NCBI RefSeq assembly: GCF_030812595.1 | Contig: NZ_JAUSSZ010000003.1 | Coordinates: 186,001 to 250,000 of the forward strand | Length of the DNA: 64,000 nucleotides | Reading direction: 5' to 3' | From: Arthrobacter bambusae | Lineage (GTDB): Bacteria > Actinomycetota > Actinomycetes > Actinomycetales > Micrococcaceae | In this document: positions 51,023 to 60,841 of the stretch, one piece after another | Layout: each line of letters starts with the position of its first letter | Position numbering within the stretch: the stretch's first letter is position 1 | Made by a program: the position numbers and the translations under genes | Notes under the pieces: generated by a model | Told to the model about the DNA's origin: nothing | Database searches by the model: none | What the model saw: only the letters and a program-made list of their open reading frames with translations

Positions 51023-52567
51023 ATGCTCTCAAAGCCTCAACTCATCAACAGCGGCATCGGGGTGGCCGTAGTCGGCATTGCCGCCGGTGCCTTCTTCGTG
51101 TTGAACGGCGCGCCGCAAACCGCCTCCGACACCACCGCACGCACCGTCGCGGTCAGCACAGCGGACCTCACCGCGGTGTCCACCGCCAGCGGTAACGTTT
51201 CGCCCGCAAGCACCACGGTCATCAATGCACAGAACTGCACGGGGCCCATCGCCACGGTCTCCGCGGTGACCGGTCAGCAGGTCACCGCCGGGCAAGTGCT
51301 GGTCACCATTGATCCGACGAACGCCCAGAACGCCCTGGCAGTGGCACAGGCCCAGCTGGATTCCGCCGCGGCTCAGGCAAACCAACAGCAGGCCTCAGCC
51401 AGCAACCAGGTAGCATCTGCGAGCCAGAGCCTGGCCAATGCCCAACAGACGGCCGACTTGGACGCGAGCCAGCAAGCCAGTGCCGTGGCCGCCGCGCAAA
51501 CAGCAGTAAACAACGACAACGCAGCTGTCTCTTCTGCGCAGGCCACCGCCACTGCCCAGCCGAAAAACCAGGCAGCCCAGTCCGCCCTCACCGCGGCGCA
51601 GGCTCAGCTGGCGAAGGACAACCAAGCGCTGACCCAGGCAGCCAACCAGCAAGCCAGCTCGACCCTCAAGGACAAAGAGCAACTTGCGTCGGCCGCAACC
51701 GCCCTCAATTCCGCCCAAAACGGTGGCGGCGCCACGTCCAACACGACATCTGCCCAGATCGCCGTTGACACCGCGACGAAGAACCTTGCGTCCTGCTCCC
51801 TCGCCGCCCCGGTTTCGGGTACGGTGACCGCCGTGAACGCGGTTGTCGGAGGCAACGCCGGGAGCAGCTCCAGCTCATCCGCTTCCGGATCCGCGGGTTC
51901 CGGTTCCTCAGGAGCCTCCGGTTCCTCCAGCAGCGCTTCCACAAGCGCCGCGAGCACATCGTCTTCCGGTCTCATCACGATCAGCGACACGGCGCACCTG
52001 CAGGTCATCGCCAACTTCGCCGAATCGGACATTGCCGCCATGAAGACCGGCGACTCAGCCACCTTCACCTTCCCGGCACTCAAGACCGACCCCTCCGCGG
52101 CACCGGTCACCGGGACCATCACCGCGATTGCCCAGAACGCCACAACCACTAACAATGTGGTCAGCTACCCGGTGACGATCTCCATCAAGAACCCTCCGGC
52201 TGCCCTGCGACTCGGGCAGAGCGCCAACATCACGGTTACCACGGCCACCGCCAAGAACGCGCTGACCGTGCCGTCGCTGGCCATCACCACCACCGGAACC
52301 AAACAGACCGTCAACGTGATGAAGAACGGGACCGCGACGCCGGTGACCATCACCACCGGGATCACGGACAACGGCCGCACCCAGGTGCTCACCGGACTTA
52401 GCGCGGGCGATCAGATCGAACTCCCAGCCATCTCCTCCACCCTGGACACCACCGGCGGCACTGGACGGACCGGGACGGGCGGATTTGGCGGTACGGGTGG
52501 ATTCGGTGGCGCAGGCGGTTCCGGCTTTACTGGCGGCACCGGTGGCAACCGCGGAAATGGCGGGTAA
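51023..52567 (+). CDS. HlyD-type periplasmic-adaptor-like efflux protein
   Basis: 514 residues from ATG 51023. An N-terminal membrane helix (VAVVGIAAGAFFVLNG) leads to lipoyl-type halves GNVSPASTTVINAQNCTGPI and CSLAAPVSGTVTAVNA, separated by a long Ala/Gln-rich coiled coil (about 110-240). A serine/glycine-rich insert (about 280-315) and a glycine-rich C-terminal tail are unusual. It forms an efflux complex with the MacB-like ATPase and permease that follow. Gram-positive cells lack TolC, so the adaptor probably spans the cell wall or collects substrate at the membrane. Confidence 0.88.
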   Translation: MLSKPQLINSGIGVAVVGIAAGAFFVLNGAPQTASDTTARTVAVSTADLTAVSTASGNVSPASTTVINAQNCTGPIATVSAVTGQQVTAGQVLVTIDPTNAQNALAVAQAQLDSAAAQANQQQASASNQVASASQSLANAQQTADLDASQQASAVAAAQTAVNNDNAAVSSAQATATAQPKNQAAQSALTAAQAQLAKDNQALTQAANQQASSTLKDKEQLASAATALNSAQNGGGATSNTTSAQIAVDTATKNLASCSLAAPVSGTVTAVNAVVGGNAGSSSSSSASGSAGSGSSGASGSSSSASTSAASTSSSGLITISDTAHLQVIANFAESDIAAMKTGDSATFTFPALKTDPSAAPVTGTITAIAQNATTTNNVVSYPVTISIKNPPAALRLGQSANITVTTATAKNALTVPSLAITTTGTKQTVNVMKNGTATPVTITTGITDNGRTQVLTGLSAGDQIELPAISSTLDTTGGTGRTGTGGFGGTGGFGGAGGSGFTGGTGGNRGNGG

Positions 52568-52573
52568 GAAACC

Positions 52574-53302
52574 GTGAACGACGCCGTCATCCAACTGGAC
52601 TCCGTGAGCAAGATCTACGGCAAAGGGGAGGCCGAAGTACGGGCACTTGATTCCGTCAGCATCTCCATCGACCGGGGCGACTTCGTGGCCATCATCGGTG
52701 CCTCGGGCTCCGGAAAGTCCACCATGATGAACATCATCGGTTGCCTCGACGGCGCCACCCAGGGGACTTATCGCCTGGACGGCATCGATACCGGCACCTT
52801 GGACGAATTCCAGCTCGCCCAGATCCGCAACCGGAAAATCGGCTTCGTCTTCCAGAACTTCAACCTGATACCTCGCACGCGGGCAGTGGACAACGTCGCC
52901 ATGCCGCTCGCTTACGCCAAAGTGCACCGCAAGGAACGGCGCGAGCGGGCCTTGGAAGTGCTCGGCTCAGTGGGTTTGGCCGAACGGGCCGACCACAAGC
53001 CTTCACAGCTCTCCGGTGGACAGCAGCAGCGCGTTGCCATCGCCCGCGCACTCGTGACAAACCCGGTGCTGCTGCTGGCCGACGAGCCTACGGGAGCCCT
53101 GGATACCAAGTCCTCGCACGAAATCCTGGATCTCTTCGAGTCGTTGCACGCCAACGGCCGGACCATCGTCATGATCACCCACGAGGCCGACGTCGCGGCG
53201 CGGGCCAACCGGGTTGTGCGGTTCCAGGACGGGCGCATCATTGAGGACCACCGGCTTCGGGACGTCCACGCCCACCCGGTAGCGACGGCGGTCCCGGCAT
53301 GA
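52574..53302 (+). CDS. ABC transporter ATP-binding protein, MacB-like
   Basis: 242 residues. Walker A is GASGSGKST, the Q-loop FVFQNFNLIPR, the signature LSGGQQQRVAIARAL, Walker B LLADEPTGALD, and the switch histidine MITHEA. It is the standard LolD/MacB ATPase. The start follows the adaptor gene after 6 bases and its stop overlaps the permease start. Confidence 0.95.
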   Translation: MNDAVIQLDSVSKIYGKGEAEVRALDSVSISIDRGDFVAIIGASGSGKSTMMNIIGCLDGATQGTYRLDGIDTGTLDEFQLAQIRNRKIGFVFQNFNLIPRTRAVDNVAMPLAYAKVHRKERRERALEVLGSVGLAERADHKPSQLSGGQQQRVAIARALVTNPVLLLADEPTGALDTKSSHEILDLFESLHANGRTIVMITHEADVAARANRVVRFQDGRIIEDHRLRDVHAHPVATAVPA

Positions 53303-54546
53303 TGATCGCCGAATCCATTCGCTTCGCCCTGACAGGGGTGATGGCCAACAAGATGCGCTCCATCCTCACCACCCTGGGCATCCTGATCGGCATCGCCTCC
53401 GTCATCATCCTGCTGGCCGTCGGCGCCGGAACCTCCAACGCCATCAAATCCCAGATCGGCAAACTGGGAACCAACGTGCTCACGGTGAGCCGCCAGACGA
53501 CGGCGGGCGGCCGCGCCGCAGGCGGCGGACAAGCCGTCACAGGTCCACGGTCCCGTGGCACCAACCTCACGCTCCAGGACATGGCCGCGCTGACTGACCC
53601 CGTCATGGCCCCCGACGTCGCCGCAACGGCGCCGGTGGTCACGGCACAGAACGTCACGGGCACCTACCAGGACGCAACCCACGCGGTCGCAACATTCGTG
53701 GGGACCACGCCGTCGTACTTTTCCATTTCGAACGACACGCTCGCCGCAGGGTCCTACTTCAGCGAAGGTGACGCCAGCAACGGTACCGCCGTGGCCGTGA
53801 TCGGAAACACCGTGGCGCAGGACCTCGTGGGGAGCTCGGTCACCTCGGCGGTGGGGCAGACAATCGCCCTCAACGGCCAGAACTTCGTGGTCTCCGGCGT
53901 CCTGGCTCAAAAGGGCTCCTCGGGCCTCAACGATCCGGATGACATTGTGGTGATCCCCTACAGTGCAGCCCAGGACAAGTTCACCGGATATTCGCCGTCC
54001 CTCGCATCCATCAGCGTCCAAGCGAAGTCAGCGGACGTGATGAACCAGGCCCAGAACGAGGTTCAGATGATCCTCGATGCCAGGCACAACGTCACCTCTG
54101 CAAACCGTGACTATCAAGTGCGGAACCAGGCGCAGATCCTCACTACGGCCACCAACACCACGGCCACGCTGACCGTCCTCCTGGGCGCCGTGGCCGGAAT
54201 TTCGCTCCTGGTGGGCGGAATCGGCGTCATGAACATCATGCTTGTCACGGTCACGGAACGTACCCGCGAAATCGGTATCCGCAAGGCGATCGGAGCCTCG
54301 CGGGGCAGCATCGTGAGCCAGTTCCTGATCGAATCGCTCATCATTTCGCTTATCGGCGGGGTTCTGGGCATTGCCGCCGGCTACATCGGCAGCGCCTTTC
54401 CCCTGCTCGGAACCCAACCCGAAGTCCAGTGGTGGACCGTGTGGCTGTCCTTCCTGGTATCAGCCGCGATCGGCTTGATTTTCGGAATCTACCCGGCCAA
54501 CAAAGCCGCGAAACTCCGGCCGATCGACGCCCTGCGGTACGAATAG
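53299..54546 (+). CDS. MacB-like ABC permease
   Basis: 415 residues. Four membrane helices: one near residue 25 (ILTTLGILIGIASVIILLAV) and three at the C-terminus after residue 285. The FtsX domain shows GGIGVMNIMLVTVTERTREI and IGIRKAIGASRGSI. A large extracellular domain lies between. It works with the preceding ATPase in export of an unknown substrate, likely a peptide, siderophore or drug. Confidence 0.95.
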   Translation: MMIAESIRFALTGVMANKMRSILTTLGILIGIASVIILLAVGAGTSNAIKSQIGKLGTNVLTVSRQTTAGGRAAGGGQAVTGPRSRGTNLTLQDMAALTDPVMAPDVAATAPVVTAQNVTGTYQDATHAVATFVGTTPSYFSISNDTLAAGSYFSEGDASNGTAVAVIGNTVAQDLVGSSVTSAVGQTIALNGQNFVVSGVLAQKGSSGLNDPDDIVVIPYSAAQDKFTGYSPSLASISVQAKSADVMNQAQNEVQMILDARHNVTSANRDYQVRNQAQILTTATNTTATLTVLLGAVAGISLLVGGIGVMNIMLVTVTERTREIGIRKAIGASRGSIVSQFLIESLIISLIGGVLGIAAGYIGSAFPLLGTQPEVQWWTVWLSFLVSAAIGLIFGIYPANKAAKLRPIDALRYE

Positions 54547-54601
54547 CCGCCACAGTCCTACTCCCAGCACTTAAAAGAAACAGCCAACAGGAGATCGATA
54601 A

Positions 54602-55009
54602 ATGTCCTATTCAGCACCGGAGCCCGGCCCCATGAACCAGCCGGAGCCCCAGCAGCCCTACACCCAATACCCCAACGCGGGACAGCCGACCGCGGTTCTC
54701 CAGGCCACCGGCCAGGAACCCCCCGCGCAGGGTTGGGGCCAGCCCCAGGCCTCGGAGCCGTTCGTGCCCAAGAAGCGTTTCCAGATGGGTCGACTGACGC
54801 AGATCCTCCTCGCCATCCTGCTGGTTGCCGTCGGGTTCTTTGCCGGCGTCGGCGTCACGAAGGCAATGGACGCGGGACAGACCCGTCCTGGCCGTGGCCA
54901 GTTCCAGAACTTCAACGGCGGCCAAGGCCGGAACCGGCAGAGCGGCGCTCCCAGCAACGGAGCGTCGCCGACTGCAATTCCGTCGGCGCCCGCCACGTCA
55001 GCTCCGTAG
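54602..55009 (+). CDS. Proline-rich single-helix membrane protein
   Basis: 135 residues. The N-terminal 60 residues are rich in Pro, Gln and Gly (PGPMNQPEPQQPYTQ), followed by one membrane helix (LTQILLAILLVAVGFFAGVG) and a Gly/Asn-rich external tail ending SAPATSAP. It starts 55 bases after the MacB-like permease and probably belongs to the same operon. Function unknown; no homologous domain recognised. Confidence 0.75.
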   Translation: MSYSAPEPGPMNQPEPQQPYTQYPNAGQPTAVLQATGQEPPAQGWGQPQASEPFVPKKRFQMGRLTQILLAILLVAVGFFAGVGVTKAMDAGQTRPGRGQFQNFNGGQGRNRQSGAPSNGASPTAIPSAPATSAP

Positions 55010-55063
55010 GCCTTTTGGTCACCGACTGGCTCGCAGTTGTCGCTTTGAGGCGACGGCTGCGGG

Positions 55064-56227
55064 TCAGTTCTCTTTAACGAGCGGCTTCGCGGCGCCGGCC
55101 AACCACAAGGCAATCAGGATCGGAACGCCTATGGCCAGCAAAGCCATGTGGATTCCGGTGTGGTCGCCCAAGTAGCCGAGGAGCGGAGGACCGGCGAGGA
55201 ACGCGATGTAGCCGATTGTGGAGACTACCGAGACCCGTGCGGCAGCGTGCTTCGGGTCGTCGGCGGCGGCGGACATGCCCATCGGGAACGCCAAGGCAGC
55301 GCCGATACCCCACAGCGCGGCACCCGCCCCGGCAAGGATGAGGCTTCCCGCGAAGACGAAGAGTGCCAGCCCCACGGCAGCGGCAGCCATGCTTGCCCGA
55401 AGCACCGCAACCCGCCCGAAGCGGTCGATCGCGCGGCCGCCAAAAAACCGCATTAGGGTCATCGCGGCCACGAACAGCGCGAACAAGAGGGCGCCGGTCG
55501 ATTCGGAAGCATCCAGGCCGTCCACCGTCGCCTTGGCGATCCAGTCGTTTCCGGCGCCTTCCGTGAGGGTCGCGCCGAGCACCACCACGCCGATCAACAG
55601 AGTGCGTGAGTCCCGCCAGGCCGAGGGACCGTTGACAGACGGCGCGCCGCCGTCGGGCACTGCCGTTGCGGATTCATGGGGCATGAAGTAACGCGGCGCG
55701 ATCAGCATCAACACCACCACGACGCCGGCGATCACCAGCAGGTGCTCCGGCAGCCCGACCCCGATCTCCGAAAGCCACGCGCCGATCAAGGCGCCCACAA
55801 AGGCGCCGCCGCTGAAGGCCGCGTGGAACTGCGGCATGATGGTTCGCCCGAGCCGGTGTTCGACGTGGGCCCCCTCGATGTTCTGGGACACATCCCATAA
55901 ACCGATCCCCACGCCGAAGAAGAACAGCGCCAAGGCGGTCCCCGCGACGGTACCGGCCATGAGCGAGAAGGCGACGGCAGTGCCTGCGACGGCAACGAGC
56001 ATTCCGGCGGAACGAATGGTGTGCGCCGTACCGATCCTGCCGACCACCCAGCCCGCGGAAGGCAGCGCCACAAGGGACCCGACGGCGGTGCACAGCAACA
56101 GGGTGCCCATCTGCCCCGAGCCGAGGCTCAAGGCCTCCATCACGGCAGGAATGCGGGCTGCCCAACTGGCAAAGACCAGACCGTTCATGCCGAAGACCAG
56201 GAAAGTGGCGATTGCGGCGCCGTTCAC
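55064..56227 (-). CDS. MFS transporter
   Basis: 387 residues from GTG 56227, with twelve membrane helices. AAIATFLVFGMNGLVFASWA is helix 1 and VGRIGTAHTIRSAGMLVAVA carries the family loop. It resembles the MFS branch with Bacteroides and actinobacterial sugar-type members; the cargo is not clear. The frame extends upstream into the TetR gene without homology, so the later GTG was used; no strong ribosome binding site precedes it. It follows tetR by 55 bases in the same direction. Confidence 0.82.
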   Translation of the reverse strand: MNGAAIATFLVFGMNGLVFASWAARIPAVMEALSLGSGQMGTLLLCTAVGSLVALPSAGWVVGRIGTAHTIRSAGMLVAVAGTAVAFSLMAGTVAGTALALFFFGVGIGLWDVSQNIEGAHVEHRLGRTIMPQFHAAFSGGAFVGALIGAWLSEIGVGLPEHLLVIAGVVVVLMLIAPRYFMPHESATAVPDGGAPSVNGPSAWRDSRTLLIGVVVLGATLTEGAGNDWIAKATVDGLDASESTGALLFALFVAAMTLMRFFGGRAIDRFGRVAVLRASMAAAAVGLALFVFAGSLILAGAGAALWGIGAALAFPMGMSAAADDPKHAAARVSVVSTIGYIAFLAGPPLLGYLGDHTGIHMALLAIGVPILIALWLAGAAKPLVKEN

Positions 56228-56282
56228 GTTTTGGACGGTTTTGGTGCTGGTGGTCTTACGGTCACAACTTCCACAGAGATAT

Positions 56283-56870
56283 TCACGTCGGGTTCGGTTC
56301 TTTGGTTTCCCGAGCGAGGTGGGCTTCGCTCGGGGTGGTAATGCGGGCAACGGCCTCGACGGCGATAGCCCGGTCATGCGGTTCGATGTCAAGGGCGGCG
56401 TGGATGAAGAGTCCCTCGATCAAGGCATCGAGCATCCTGCAGGTCTCGGGGTCGAAATGCAACCCCAGGGCCCTCCTGCTCCGGGCCATCCAGTCCCGCG
56501 TGATCCGGCGGAACACCGGCTTCCTGGCGGCGAGCGTATAGAGCTCGTGCGTCAGGACCAGGTCCCGCTGGGAATCCAGCAAGTCGAGGTGGATCAAGTC
56601 CACCACAGCCTGCCGGGCGCCGTCGACGTCCGCCGCTTCACCGAACTGCTGGTCGAAGCGGTCGGCGATCGAGTTTGCGAAACGCCTGAACGCCTCCGTC
56701 AGGAGCTCGTCCATGCTGACGAAGTGGTACGTCATCGAGCCCAGCGGAACTCCCGCGTGCTCGGCGATCTTGCGGTGCGAAGCGCCCGCAACGCCTTGGG
56801 TCGCGATCACGTCCAGGGCGGCGTCGATGATCCTATCCCTGCGTTCCGGATCAAAACGCCTGGAGGCCAT
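56283..56870 (-). CDS. TetR-family transcriptional regulator
   Basis: 195 residues from ATG 56870, with GGGAGA 7 bases upstream. The helix-turn-helix is RDRIIDAALDVIATQGV followed by HRKIAEHAGVPLGSMTYHF. The C-terminal domain, which binds an unknown ligand, shows LTHELYTLAARKPVFR. Lying directly before the MFS gene, it probably represses it. It starts 2 bases after the acetyltransferase stop codon. Confidence 0.9.
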   Translation of the reverse strand: MASRRFDPERRDRIIDAALDVIATQGVAGASHRKIAEHAGVPLGSMTYHFVSMDELLTEAFRRFANSIADRFDQQFGEAADVDGARQAVVDLIHLDLLDSQRDLVLTHELYTLAARKPVFRRITRDWMARSRRALGLHFDPETCRMLDALIEGLFIHAALDIEPHDRAIAVEAVARITTPSEAHLARETKEPNPT

Positions 56871-56872
56871 GG

Positions 56873-57451
56873 TCAAATCTCCCGGATAACGCGGGCCGGA
56901 TTCCCTACGGCAAGCGAGTTGGCGGGAATGTCCTTGGTCACCACGGCGCCCGCACCAATCACCGAGTTGTCCCCGATGCTCACTCCCGGAAGGACGATCG
57001 CTCCGCCGCCGAGCCAGACGTTGTCTCCGATGGTGATAGGTTCTGCCGCCTCCAGCCGGTCCCGGCGAGGCTGCGGTTCCACGGGATGGGTCGGCGTGAG
57101 GAGCTGGACGTTAGGCCCGATCTGGCAATCTTCCCCAATAGTGATCGGGGCAACGTCCAGGGCGGTCAGGTTGTAGTTAATGAAGGTCCGCGCGCCCACT
57201 GTGAGGTAGGTGCCGTAGTCAACGTAGAGCGGCGGCTTGATGTGGGCTTCATCGCCGAGGCTTCCCAGGAGCTCTTCGAGGATGGGCCGTGCGGCGTCCG
57301 GATCCTCGACGTAGGCGGCGGCGTACTTCGACTGGAGGACGACAGCTCGCTGCGATTCCTTGGCACTTTCGGGATCGTCGGAAATATAGAGGTCACCTGC
57401 GAGCATTCGTTCACGGTTCGTGCGGGGGTCGCCTGCGAAGTAATCGGCCAT
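56873..57451 (-). CDS. Maltose/galactoside O-acetyltransferase-like protein
   Basis: 192 residues from ATG 57451 (MADYFAGDPRTNRERMLAGD). The N-terminal helix-rich segment matches maltose acetyltransferases, and the rest is a left-handed beta helix of hexapeptide repeats, with ITIGDNVWLGGGAIVLPGV and GAGAVVTKDIPANSLAVGNP. The catalytic histidine lies in LLTPTHPVEPQPR. It transfers acetyl from acetyl-CoA to a sugar or related acceptor. It precedes tetR and the MFS gene. Confidence 0.92.
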   Translation of the reverse strand: MADYFAGDPRTNRERMLAGDLYISDDPESAKESQRAVVLQSKYAAAYVEDPDAARPILEELLGSLGDEAHIKPPLYVDYGTYLTVGARTFINYNLTALDVAPITIGEDCQIGPNVQLLTPTHPVEPQPRRDRLEAAEPITIGDNVWLGGGAIVLPGVSIGDNSVIGAGAVVTKDIPANSLAVGNPARVIREI

Positions 57452-57531
57452 GCGTACGATCGTACACATCGTTGCGTCCGCACGGAAGTCGACCGCACGC
57501 GGGCGCCGTGGAACCCCACTAAGGGCCAGAT

Positions 57532-59214
57532 TTAGCGCGCCCGCTCCACCCGGGACTCGTCCCAGACCGGCTCGGCGGATTCGTAGACCTTGCCGTCGGA
57601 ACCGAAGACCAGGAAGCGGTCGAACGACTTGGCGCACCAGCGATCGTGCGTGACAGCCAGGACGGTACCTTCGAACGCGTCGATTGCACGCTCCAGGGCT
57701 TCGCCCGAGTGGAGGTCCAGGTTGTCCGTGGGTTCGTCCAGGAGCAGGAGCGTGGCACCTGACAGCTGGAGGAGCAGGATCTGGAAGCGGGCTTGCTGCC
57801 CTCCGGAGAGCGACTCGTACTTCTGCTCGGCGGAGCCCACCAGCCCGTAGGAGTCAAGCGCGCCGGAGGCGGCCTCGCGGCCCAGCCCGGAACGGTGTTC
57901 GTCGCCTCGGTGGAGGATGTCCAGGAGCGTCCGACCAAGGAGGTCCGGACGGGAATGGGTCTGCGCGAAGAATCCCGGACGGATCCTGGCACCCAGTTTC
58001 ACGGTTCCTTCGTGCGGGACTTCAGCGATCTCGACGTCGGACACCGGCAGGTGCTCACGCTCGGGATCCGTGCCGCCGGCTGCCAAGAGCCGCAGGAAGT
58101 GGCTCTTGCCCGAGCCGTTGGAACCGAGGACGCCCACGCGGTCGCCGAACCAGATCTCGGTGGAGAACGGCCTCATGAGGCCCGTGAGTTCAAGCTTTTC
58201 AGCCACCACGGCACGTTTGGCTGTCCTGCCTCCCTTGAGGCGCATGTGCACGTTCTGCTCCAGCGGCAGCGCCTCGGGCGGACCGGCTTCCAGGAACTTG
58301 GCGAGGCGGGTCTGCGCGGCCTGGTACTTGTTGGCCATGTCCGAGCGGAACGCGGCCTTGGTCTTGTACATGTTCACGAGTTCCTTGAGCTTCAGGTGCT
58401 CCTCGTCCCAGCGCTTGCGCAGTTCCTCGAACCGCGCGTTGCGGTCGATACGCGCATCCACATAGGTGCCGAATCCGCCGCCGTGGACCCAGGCGCCGGC
58501 ACCGTTGATGCCGGGCTCGAGCGTCACGATGCGGCCCGCGGCGTTGTTGAGCAGCTCGCGGTCGTGGCTGATGAAGAAGACCGTCTTCTTGGATTCGTTG
58601 AGTTTGCTTTCGAGCCAGCGCTTCCCGGGAACGTCTAGGTAGTTATCCGGTTCGTCCAGGAGCAGCAGCTGGTCCGGGCCGGAGAAGAGCGCCTCAAGCA
58701 CCAGCCGCTTTTGCTCGCCGCCCGAAAGGCTCGACGCCGGGCGGTGCTGCGCGCGGTCAAACGGGATGCCCAGTGCGGCCATGCAGACCTCGTCCCACAC
58801 GGTCTCGACGTCGTACCCTCCGGCGTCTCCCCAGTCCACGATCGCTTGCGCGTACTGCATCTGGGTGGGCTCGTCGTCGTGCTCCATCATGGCGAGCTCC
58901 GCCTCGTCGACTGCCTTGGCAGCCGCGGCGAGGGCCGGCGGCGCCGCTGAAACGAGCAGGTCACGAACGGTTGATTCATCGCGGACCTGGCCGACGAACT
59001 GGCGCATGATGCCCATGGTGCCGGAACGGCCCACCACTCCTTCGTCGGGCGTGAGGTCGCCGGCGATGATCTTGAACAGGGTGGTCTTGCCGGTTCCATT
59101 GGGCCCGATCAGGGCTGTTTTGCTGCCGTCCGGGACCTTGAAGGTCACGCCGTTGAGCAGCTGGGTGCCGTCGGAGAGGAAGTAGTCGATGCCTGAAACG
59201 TCAATATGGGCCAC
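57532..59214 (-). CDS. ABC-F family ATPase
   Basis: 560 residues with two ABC domains and no membrane segments. Walker A sites are GPNGTGKTT and GSNGSGKSH; signatures are LSGGEQKRLVLEAL and LSGGQQARFQILLL. The linker between the domains (about 270-330) is charged and helical, as in ribosome-acting ABC-F proteins such as EttA and Vga-like resistance factors. It probably acts on ribosomes in the cytoplasm; whether it gives drug resistance cannot be read from sequence. Confidence 0.93.
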   Translation of the reverse strand: MAHIDVSGIDYFLSDGTQLLNGVTFKVPDGSKTALIGPNGTGKTTLFKIIAGDLTPDEGVVGRSGTMGIMRQFVGQVRDESTVRDLLVSAAPPALAAAAKAVDEAELAMMEHDDEPTQMQYAQAIVDWGDAGGYDVETVWDEVCMAALGIPFDRAQHRPASSLSGGEQKRLVLEALFSGPDQLLLLDEPDNYLDVPGKRWLESKLNESKKTVFFISHDRELLNNAAGRIVTLEPGINGAGAWVHGGGFGTYVDARIDRNARFEELRKRWDEEHLKLKELVNMYKTKAAFRSDMANKYQAAQTRLAKFLEAGPPEALPLEQNVHMRLKGGRTAKRAVVAEKLELTGLMRPFSTEIWFGDRVGVLGSNGSGKSHFLRLLAAGGTDPEREHLPVSDVEIAEVPHEGTVKLGARIRPGFFAQTHSRPDLLGRTLLDILHRGDEHRSGLGREAASGALDSYGLVGSAEQKYESLSGGQQARFQILLLQLSGATLLLLDEPTDNLDLHSGEALERAIDAFEGTVLAVTHDRWCAKSFDRFLVFGSDGKVYESAEPVWDESRVERAR

Positions 59215-59359
59215 CGCCCAATCTTCCCACGGACCACGTGGGACTCCTCAGTTGCCCGTTTCGCCCGGCAAGACCGGCCGTTCGCCGGTAACGGCGCCAG
59301 TGAGGTAGCGCTGGATTGTTGGCCCCGGCGCTTGGACGACGACGGCGTGCGACCCCGGC

Positions 59360-60640
59360 TCATGCCGGTTTCCGGGTCGCGGCGGTTTTCCGGCGGGCAA
59401 AGTCCGGGGCGTGCTCCGGCCGGGGGCCGAAGGCGATCATGAGGGCCGGAAGTTTCCGGAACCAGGGCACGTGGCGTGCGATGAAGACCAGCGGACCCGG
59501 CGGTCCCGCCAACTGGCCTTTAACTGCGGGGCTGAAGACCGCCTTCTGGATGAGGAGCTGCATATTCTGGATCACCACCGTGGGGAACCAGCGCCGCTTC
59601 TGCACTGAAGCGAGCTCGGCCTCGCCGAGGGTGCCCTGAAGCAAGGGGCGGGCGATACGCTGGGCCGCGGCGACAGCGTCCTGGATGGCCAGGTTGATCC
59701 CTACGCCACCTGCGGGGGACATGGCGTGGGCGGCGTCGCCGATGAGGAGGAGGCCTGGTTTGTGCCACGGCTTGATCCGGTTGAGCTTCACATCAAGCAA
59801 ATGGACATCGTCCATGGATCCGATTTCGTCCACGCGGTCCGCCAGGTCCGGGCGGATGCGGGCCACGCGGGCACGGAAACTCTCCACCCCTTCGGCACGT
59901 ATTTGCGGATCCTTGCCCTTCTCCGCGATGTAGGCGATCTGGTAGAAGTCCTTGCGGGTCAGGCTGAGGAGCACATCGGAGCCAGAGAATCGGGGCATGA
60001 TCGAGGCCAGCCGCTCCTGTTCGTCCGCGCGCCTGGAGAGCCTGAACCACCATGTGTCGAACGGCACGGGGAACTCCCGGGGGATAAGCCCTGCTTTATG
60101 CCGGATCACCGAACTGCGGCCGTCGCATGCCACTGTCAGCGTCGCGCGAAGCTCTCCCGTGCCGGTTTCGACGCCGGACGCGGCGTCCCAGGTGCGGTAC
60201 GCCACCCCGGCGACCTTCCCGCCGTCGTCGTACAGCAGATCAGTGGCCTCGGTGTTCATCCGGATCGTGAACTGCGGCTCTTCCCGTGCGGCATCCACCA
60301 GGAAATTCAGGAGGTCCCACTGCGGAACCATGGCTACGTAATCGTAGGGTGGCTTGAGGCGATCGAAGTCGATCAGGGTCACCTCATTGCCGCCCGTGGG
60401 GAGCTTGAAATTGCCGAGTTTGCTTTGGGGCAGCGCGCGGAATCCCTCGCCGAGGCCGAGCTCATCCAAGAGCCGGATGGTGGAGGGGTGGACGGTATCG
60501 CCGCGGAAATCGCGAAGGAAGTCGGCATGCTTTTCGAGGACGGTGACCTCGAGGCCGGCCCGGGCCAGAAGGAGTCCGAGCATCACCCCGGCGGGACCCC
60601 CGCCCACGACGACGCAAGTGGTGCTTTCGAACTGGTCCAT
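59360..60640 (-). CDS. FAD-dependent monooxygenase of the PHBH fold
   Basis: 426 residues from ATG 60640, preceded by GGGGGTGGCC. The FAD-binding start is CVVVGGGPAGVMLGLLLARAG and the second FAD motif is LLIGDAAHAMSPAGGVGINL. The RGDTVHPSTIRLLDELGLG stretch is shared with several aromatic ring hydroxylases and UbiH-like enzymes. It probably hydroxylates an aromatic or polyketide substrate with NAD(P)H and O2. In-frame ATG codons at 60676 and 60673 lack a ribosome binding site. It has no obvious pathway neighbours. Confidence 0.88.
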   Translation of the reverse strand: MDQFESTTCVVVGGGPAGVMLGLLLARAGLEVTVLEKHADFLRDFRGDTVHPSTIRLLDELGLGEGFRALPQSKLGNFKLPTGGNEVTLIDFDRLKPPYDYVAMVPQWDLLNFLVDAAREEPQFTIRMNTEATDLLYDDGGKVAGVAYRTWDAASGVETGTGELRATLTVACDGRSSVIRHKAGLIPREFPVPFDTWWFRLSRRADEQERLASIMPRFSGSDVLLSLTRKDFYQIAYIAEKGKDPQIRAEGVESFRARVARIRPDLADRVDEIGSMDDVHLLDVKLNRIKPWHKPGLLLIGDAAHAMSPAGGVGINLAIQDAVAAAQRIARPLLQGTLGEAELASVQKRRWFPTVVIQNMQLLIQKAVFSPAVKGQLAGPPGPLVFIARHVPWFRKLPALMIAFGPRPEHAPDFARRKTAATRKPA

Positions 60641-60744
60641 GGCCACCCCCAAGGATTCCCGCAAAGAATTCATCAAGCGTTGAATTAATTGTGCATCCGC
60701 CCGGATGGCCTGTCCAGAGGGTTTCCAGGTGCCGCCGGCGTCAT

Positions 60745-60794
60745 CGACGCCCGCTCACGTATCTCCCGTTTTCCAACGACGCCCGCTCACATAT
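60745..60794. repeat. Spaced direct repeat in the gap before the FAD monooxygenase
   Basis: CGACGCCCGCTCACGTAT (60745-60762) and CGACGCCCGCTCACATAT (60777-60794) differ at one position and are 32 bases apart. Read on the other strand they contain TGAGCGGGC, similar to TGAGTGGGC in the 3093-3162 repeat. The gap 60641-60841 holds no gene. Confidence 0.75.
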
Positions 60795-60841
60795 AGCGCC
60801 TAAATGCCCGATCCTCCTGCGAGCGTCCTCCGGCGCGGCCG

